Assembly: GCF_002019665.1 (NCBI RefSeq) | Contig: NZ_KV917375.1 | Coordinates: 690,001-754,000 of the forward strand | From: Sutcliffiella halmapala | GTDB lineage: Bacteria > Bacillota > Bacilli > Bacillales > Bacillaceae_I | DNA: 64,000 bases | Direction: 5' to 3' | Shown here: one piece after another, positions 61,368 through 64,000 of the stretch | Numbering within the stretch: the first letter of the stretch is position 1 | Layout of the letters: the number at the start of each line of letters is the position of its first letter | Made by a program: the position numbers and the translations under genes | The notes under the pieces: model-generated | The model's input: the letters and a program-made list of their open reading frames with translations, nothing else | What the model was told of the DNA's origin: nothing | Databases searched by the model: none

Positions 61368-61697
61368 ATTATCTTGATTTATCTTCCACTTATTAAACTC
61401 AAGGAATTCTCGGAATTGATCTTTTGTTACTCCAGAATTCATTGCTTCTGTTACTAGTGTAGCCCATTCTCTATCCATATTTTCATTGTTTGTATTTTCG
61501 TCTTCATCATGCAGAAGGGTATTCACCGATACACCTAATACAGTAGAAATTTTCTCTAAAAACTGTACTGATGGATTGGATTGAAGGTTGCGTTCGATGG
61601 AGCTTAGGTAGGATTTTGCGACTCCGGCCCGCTCTGCTAGTTCTGACATGGATAATTTTCGTTGTTCTCTATATTTTTTAATTCGTTCACCAATCAT
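61359..61697 (-). CDS. sinR: Biofilm master repressor SinR
   Basis: A 112-residue protein, nearly the length of B. subtilis SinR (111). The HTH_3 region MIGERIKKYREQRKLSMSEL and VAKSYLSSIERNLQSNPSVQ is almost identical to SinR as I recall it; the C-terminal Sin domain MDREWATLVTEAMNSGVTKD and FREFLEFNKW follows. ATG 61697 has AGGAAGGTGA upstream; the frame extends to an unsupported ATG at 61721. It lies 89 nt downstream of the sinI-like gene in the normal sinIR order. Likely target: the tasA operon. Confidence 0.92.
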   Translation of the reverse strand: MIGERIKKYREQRKLSMSELAERAGVAKSYLSSIERNLQSNPSVQFLEKISTVLGVSVNTLLHDEDENTNNENMDREWATLVTEAMNSGVTKDQFREFLEFNKWKINQDNKK

Positions 61698-61786
61698 GGT
61701 TTTCACCTTCCTATCATGCATTATTATAGCATATAACGAAGGGTTTGTTTGATATTTAGAACAAAATTACATGATTATTCTATAAA

Positions 61787-61933
61787 TTAGAGATTTTGAT
61801 GTATGGGCGGTGTAAAACTATGTAGAAATTCTCTAATTTCTTCTGAACTAATCCCCATGTTTAAGGCATCACTAATTAGTTCGACCCACTCTTTGTCTAA
61901 ATTTTCTGTTAAATTAACTGATACTTTCTCCAT
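61787..61933 (-). CDS. sinI: SinI antirepressor 2 (48 aa)
   Basis: A 48-residue protein with the Sin domain NLDKEWVELISDALNMGISS, then EEIREFLH. ATG 61933 has AGGAGG 7 nt upstream. It precedes sinR in the usual order. SinI binds SinR and frees matrix promoters; in B. subtilis sinI is switched on by Spo0A~P, and a Spo0A-box-like site is found upstream here. Confidence 0.88.
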   Translation of the reverse strand: MEKVSVNLTENLDKEWVELISDALNMGISSEEIREFLHSFTPPIHQNL

Positions 61934-61962
61934 CCTTTTCCCTCCTAAAATACTTCGGTATT

Positions 61963-62091
61963 TCAGGCAGCCCAGCCATCATAATAGTGAAAAGTTTCCT
62001 TCATTATTTTAGATCTGTTGACTTTGCGTCCTTGTTTTTCAACAAGTTTGCCTTTGACTGTTGTTCTATACAACTTTGGTATTGCTACCAT
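61963..62091 (-). CDS. Possible 42-residue leader protein upstream of sinI
   Basis: Frame from ATG 62091: MVAIPKLYRTTVKGK at the N-terminus and KETFHYYDGWAA at the C-terminus; basic and soluble. It sits between the candidate Spo0A-controlled promoter and sinI, ending 29 nt before the sinI start. The ribosome site is poor (AAGG at short spacing). Composition looks coding, but it is not recognised; it could be a leader peptide, a gene remnant or chance. Confidence 0.35.
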   Translation of the reverse strand: MVAIPKLYRTTVKGKLVEKQGRKVNRSKIMKETFHYYDGWAA

Positions 62092-62113
62092 TGACCTTAT
62101 TATTACATAATTT

Positions 62114-62119
62114 ATTATA
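62114..62119 (-). promoter_or_regulatory. -10 of the sinI-sinR transcript
   Basis: Minus-strand TATAAT with no good -35, as expected for an activator-dependent promoter. Confidence 0.45.
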
Positions 62120-62150
62120 ATTTAACTATTAATGAAATGTTGCAGATAAA

Positions 62151-62157
62151 TGTCGAA
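62151..62157. promoter_or_regulatory. Spo0A box upstream of sinI
   Basis: TGTCGAA is the exact Spo0A core, centred about 47 nt upstream of the start expected from the -10 at 62114-62119. A second near-match TTTGTCGAG lies at 62294-62302. The rest of 62160-62519 is very AT-rich, without a gene. Confidence 0.55.
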
Positions 62158-62519
62158 CGTATAAAATTATTTTTATAAAATTTTTTAAGGAATAATTACC
62201 TAGTATTAAAAGGAAGAGTACTTTGAATTGATATAATTGAAATAATAAAATGCGAAAAAAAATACTGTATTTTTTTTGTGAGAAATAACTATTTTTGTCG
62301 AGTTTTCCTTAAAGAAGCATATTTAATAAAAATAAAACATCGTTATTTAATGAAAAAGATTGAAATATTTTGATTCAGGCCATTCAATCGCAGGAATAAG
62401 AGGACAAACAAGCTTTTCTCCCTCCCATTATGGTAAAATGTTCTTTCTAGACCAATTGTAACTGTTTTTTTAATAAGGGATGCATACTATAGATAATAAT
62501 AGAAGGAAAGGATGTTCTT

Positions 62520-63260
62520 ATGAATGTGAAATTGCCAAAGCCGTTTACGTTTGAAGGGGGAGAGCGTGCGGTTCTGATGTTACATGGATTTACAGGGAAT
62601 TCTGCGGATGTGCGGATGATGGGACGTTATTTAGAGAAGAGAGGTTATACTTGCCATGCACCACAATATAAAGGACATGGTGTTCCGCCAGAAGAATTAG
62701 TACATACGGGTCCTGAAGATTGGTGGAAAGATGTGATGGAGGCTTACCAATTCTTGAAGGATCGTGGTCATGAAAGCATTGCGGTTGTTGGGCTTTCGCT
62801 TGGAGGCGTATTTTCTCTGAAATTGGGTTACACTGTTCCTGTCAAGGGTATTGTGCCTATGTGTGCGCCTATGTATATCAAGAGTGAAGAAATTATGTAC
62901 CGTGGTGTGTTGGAGTATGCAAGAGAATGGAAGAAGCGTGAAGGGAAATCGCCTGATCAAATCGAACAAGAGATGAAAGAGTTCGAAAAATCACCAATGG
63001 GAACGTTGAAGGCTCTGCAAGGATTAATCGCTGACGTACGTAATAATGTCGATATGATTTATTCCCCAACGTTTGTGGTACAAGCTAGACATGACAATAT
63101 GATTAACACAGATAGTGCGAACATTATCTATAATGAAGTCGAATCGGATCAGAAAGAAATTAAGTGGTATGAAGAGTCTGGTCATGTGATTACACTGGAT
63201 AAAGAGCGGGACCAGCTACATGAAGACGTCCTTGAGTTTTTGGAGTCGTTGGATTGGTAA
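62520..63260 (+). CDS. estA: Carboxylesterase EstA
   Basis: A 246-residue alpha/beta-hydrolase. Oxyanion motif [11 protein letters not shown], nucleophile elbow GLSLGGVFS, acid Asp in QARHDNMI and His in [10 protein letters not shown]. It hydrolyses short-chain esters; close homologues are thermostable Geobacillus Est30-type enzymes. AAGGAAAGG precedes ATG 62520. It is followed by rnr, as in B. subtilis (yvaK-rnr). Confidence 0.93.
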   Translation: MNVKLPKPFTFEGGERAVLMLHGFTGNSADVRMMGRYLEKRGYTCHAPQYKGHGVPPEELVHTGPEDWWKDVMEAYQFLKDRGHESIAVVGLSLGGVFSLKLGYTVPVKGIVPMCAPMYIKSEEIMYRGVLEYAREWKKREGKSPDQIEQEMKEFEKSPMGTLKALQGLIADVRNNVDMIYSPTFVVQARHDNMINTDSANIIYNEVESDQKEIKWYEESGHVITLDKERDQLHEDVLEFLESLDW

Positions 63261-63296
63261 CATACTAAGAAAAAATGAAATAGAGGAGGTATATAT

Positions 63297-64000
63297 ATGG
63301 AAGAAATAATTCAACAGCATATAGACAAGCTATTGTCTTATATGAAGGAAGAAGCGTATAAGCCGTTGACTACTCAAGAGTTAGAGGCGGCTTTCGGTAT
63401 CAAGGATTCAGAGGAGTTTAAAGACTTTGTGAAGGCGTTAGTCTCCATGGAGGATCAAGGGTTAGTAGTTCGCACTCGTAGTAATCGCTATGGCCTTCCT
63501 GAGAAAATGAATTTAATTAAGGGTAAGGTGATTGGTCATTCCAAGGGATTTGCCTTTGTTATGCCTGAGGAAGCGGATATGGATGATGTTTTCATTCCAC
63601 CTACTGAGTTAAATAATGCGATGCATGGAGATATCGTGCTAGTGCGGATCAACCGAAGTGCTGAAGGGGGATCTCGTCAAGAAGGAACTATTATTCGGAT
63701 TGTCGAGCGCGGAGTGAAGGAAATTGTAGGTACATATACCGAGAGCAAAAACTTTGGCTTTGTTATCCCAGATGATAAAAAAGTAGCGAACGACATTTTC
63801 ATCCCGAAAAGTGCAACGAACGGAGCAGTAGAGGGACATAAAGTAGTCGTGAAGTTAGTAACGTATCCTGAAGGTCGTCTAAGTGCGGAGGGAGAAGTTA
63901 TTCGCATTCTTGGACATAAAAATGATCCAGGTGTCGACATTCTCTCTGTTATTCATAAGCATGGACTTCCACAAGAGTTTCCAAAGGAAGTGCTGGACCA
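63297..64000 (+). CDS. rnr: Ribonuclease R, 5' part
   Basis: Open to the window end, 234 codons visible. The N-terminus [20 protein letters not shown] begins a winged-helix domain; two cold-shock/OB domains follow ([18 protein letters not shown] with [33 protein letters not shown] with [17 protein letters not shown]). The catalytic RNB and S1 domains would lie beyond the window. GAGGAGGT precedes ATG 63297. It is a 3'-5' exoribonuclease for structured RNA and trans-translation. Confidence 0.94.
   Translation, partial: MEEIIQQHIDKLLSYMKEEAYKPLTTQELEAAFGIKDSEEFKDFVKALVSMEDQGLVVRTRSNRYGLPEKMNLIKGKVIGHSKGFAFVMPEEADMDDVFIPPTELNNAMHGDIVLVRINRSAEGGSRQEGTIIRIVERGVKEIVGTYTESKNFGFVIPDDKKVANDIFIPKSATNGAVEGHKVVVKLVTYPEGRLSAEGEVIRILGHKNDPGVDILSVIHKHGLPQEFPKEVLD

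Overview
The window is a low-GC Firmicute chromosome segment, almost certainly from a spore-forming member of the Bacillaceae. The gene order matches the Bacillus subtilis yv region: ctpB-minJ, csbA-uvrBA, yvlABCD-hprK-lgt-yvoD-ppaX-yvoF, hisZGDBHAF-hisIE, yvcD-trxB, yvcI-rapZ-yvcK-whiA-crh, clpP, sigL, cggR-gapA-pgk-tpiA-gpmI-eno, secG and estA-rnr. Between these blocks lie inserts absent from, or arranged differently in, B. subtilis. I cannot name the species from sequence alone.

Layout. 0-6.3 kb: 3' end of ctpB, minJ, then an ABC exporter with two half-size permeases and a LuxR-type two-component system. 6.4-11.3 kb: gluconate locus (divergent RpiR regulator; gnd-gntP-gntK with a promoter, a cre-like site and AT-rich palindromes). 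11.4-15 kb: small basic protein, RF3 (prfC), an unidentified protein, csbA and a lipoprotein. 15-20 kb: uvrBA behind a LexA-like box. 20-27 kb: envelope proteins, HPr kinase, Lgt, PpaX. 27.6-34.1 kb: histidine operon with the short HisG and HisZ, without hisC. 34.2-41.2 kb: TPR protein, thioredoxin reductase and the rapZ-yvcK-whiA-crh operon. 41.4-46.8 kb: clpP with a CtsR-like box, a catalase, tRNA-Arg(CCG), sigma-54 and a thioredoxin-fold protein. 46.8-54.5 kb: glycolytic operon with a clear CggR operator. 54.7 kb: secG. 62.5 kb to the end: estA and the start of rnr.

The standout region is 55-62.3 kb, inserted between secG and estA. It is a compact biofilm-matrix island. On the plus strand are a TasA/CalY-type fibre protein, a TapA-like assembly protein, SipW signal peptidase and a TasA-like protein ending in an LPNTA sortase signal. 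On the minus strand, on either side, are two SinR-like repressors, each paired with a SinI-like antirepressor of 45 or 48 residues. One pair has the usual sinI-sinR order and lies behind a Spo0A-box-like site and a 42-codon ORF. The other pair is reversed and overlapping, and looks like a split SlrR. A KinB/KinD-like sensor kinase sits beside it. The inferred circuit is kinase to phosphorelay to Spo0A~P to SinI, relieving SinR at SinR-type boxes just downstream of the tasA -10.

Six copies of a ~130-140-bp GC-rich palindromic repeat are scattered through the window. They fall into two subtypes defined by matched terminal inverted repeats. Two copies sit inside the glycolytic operon.
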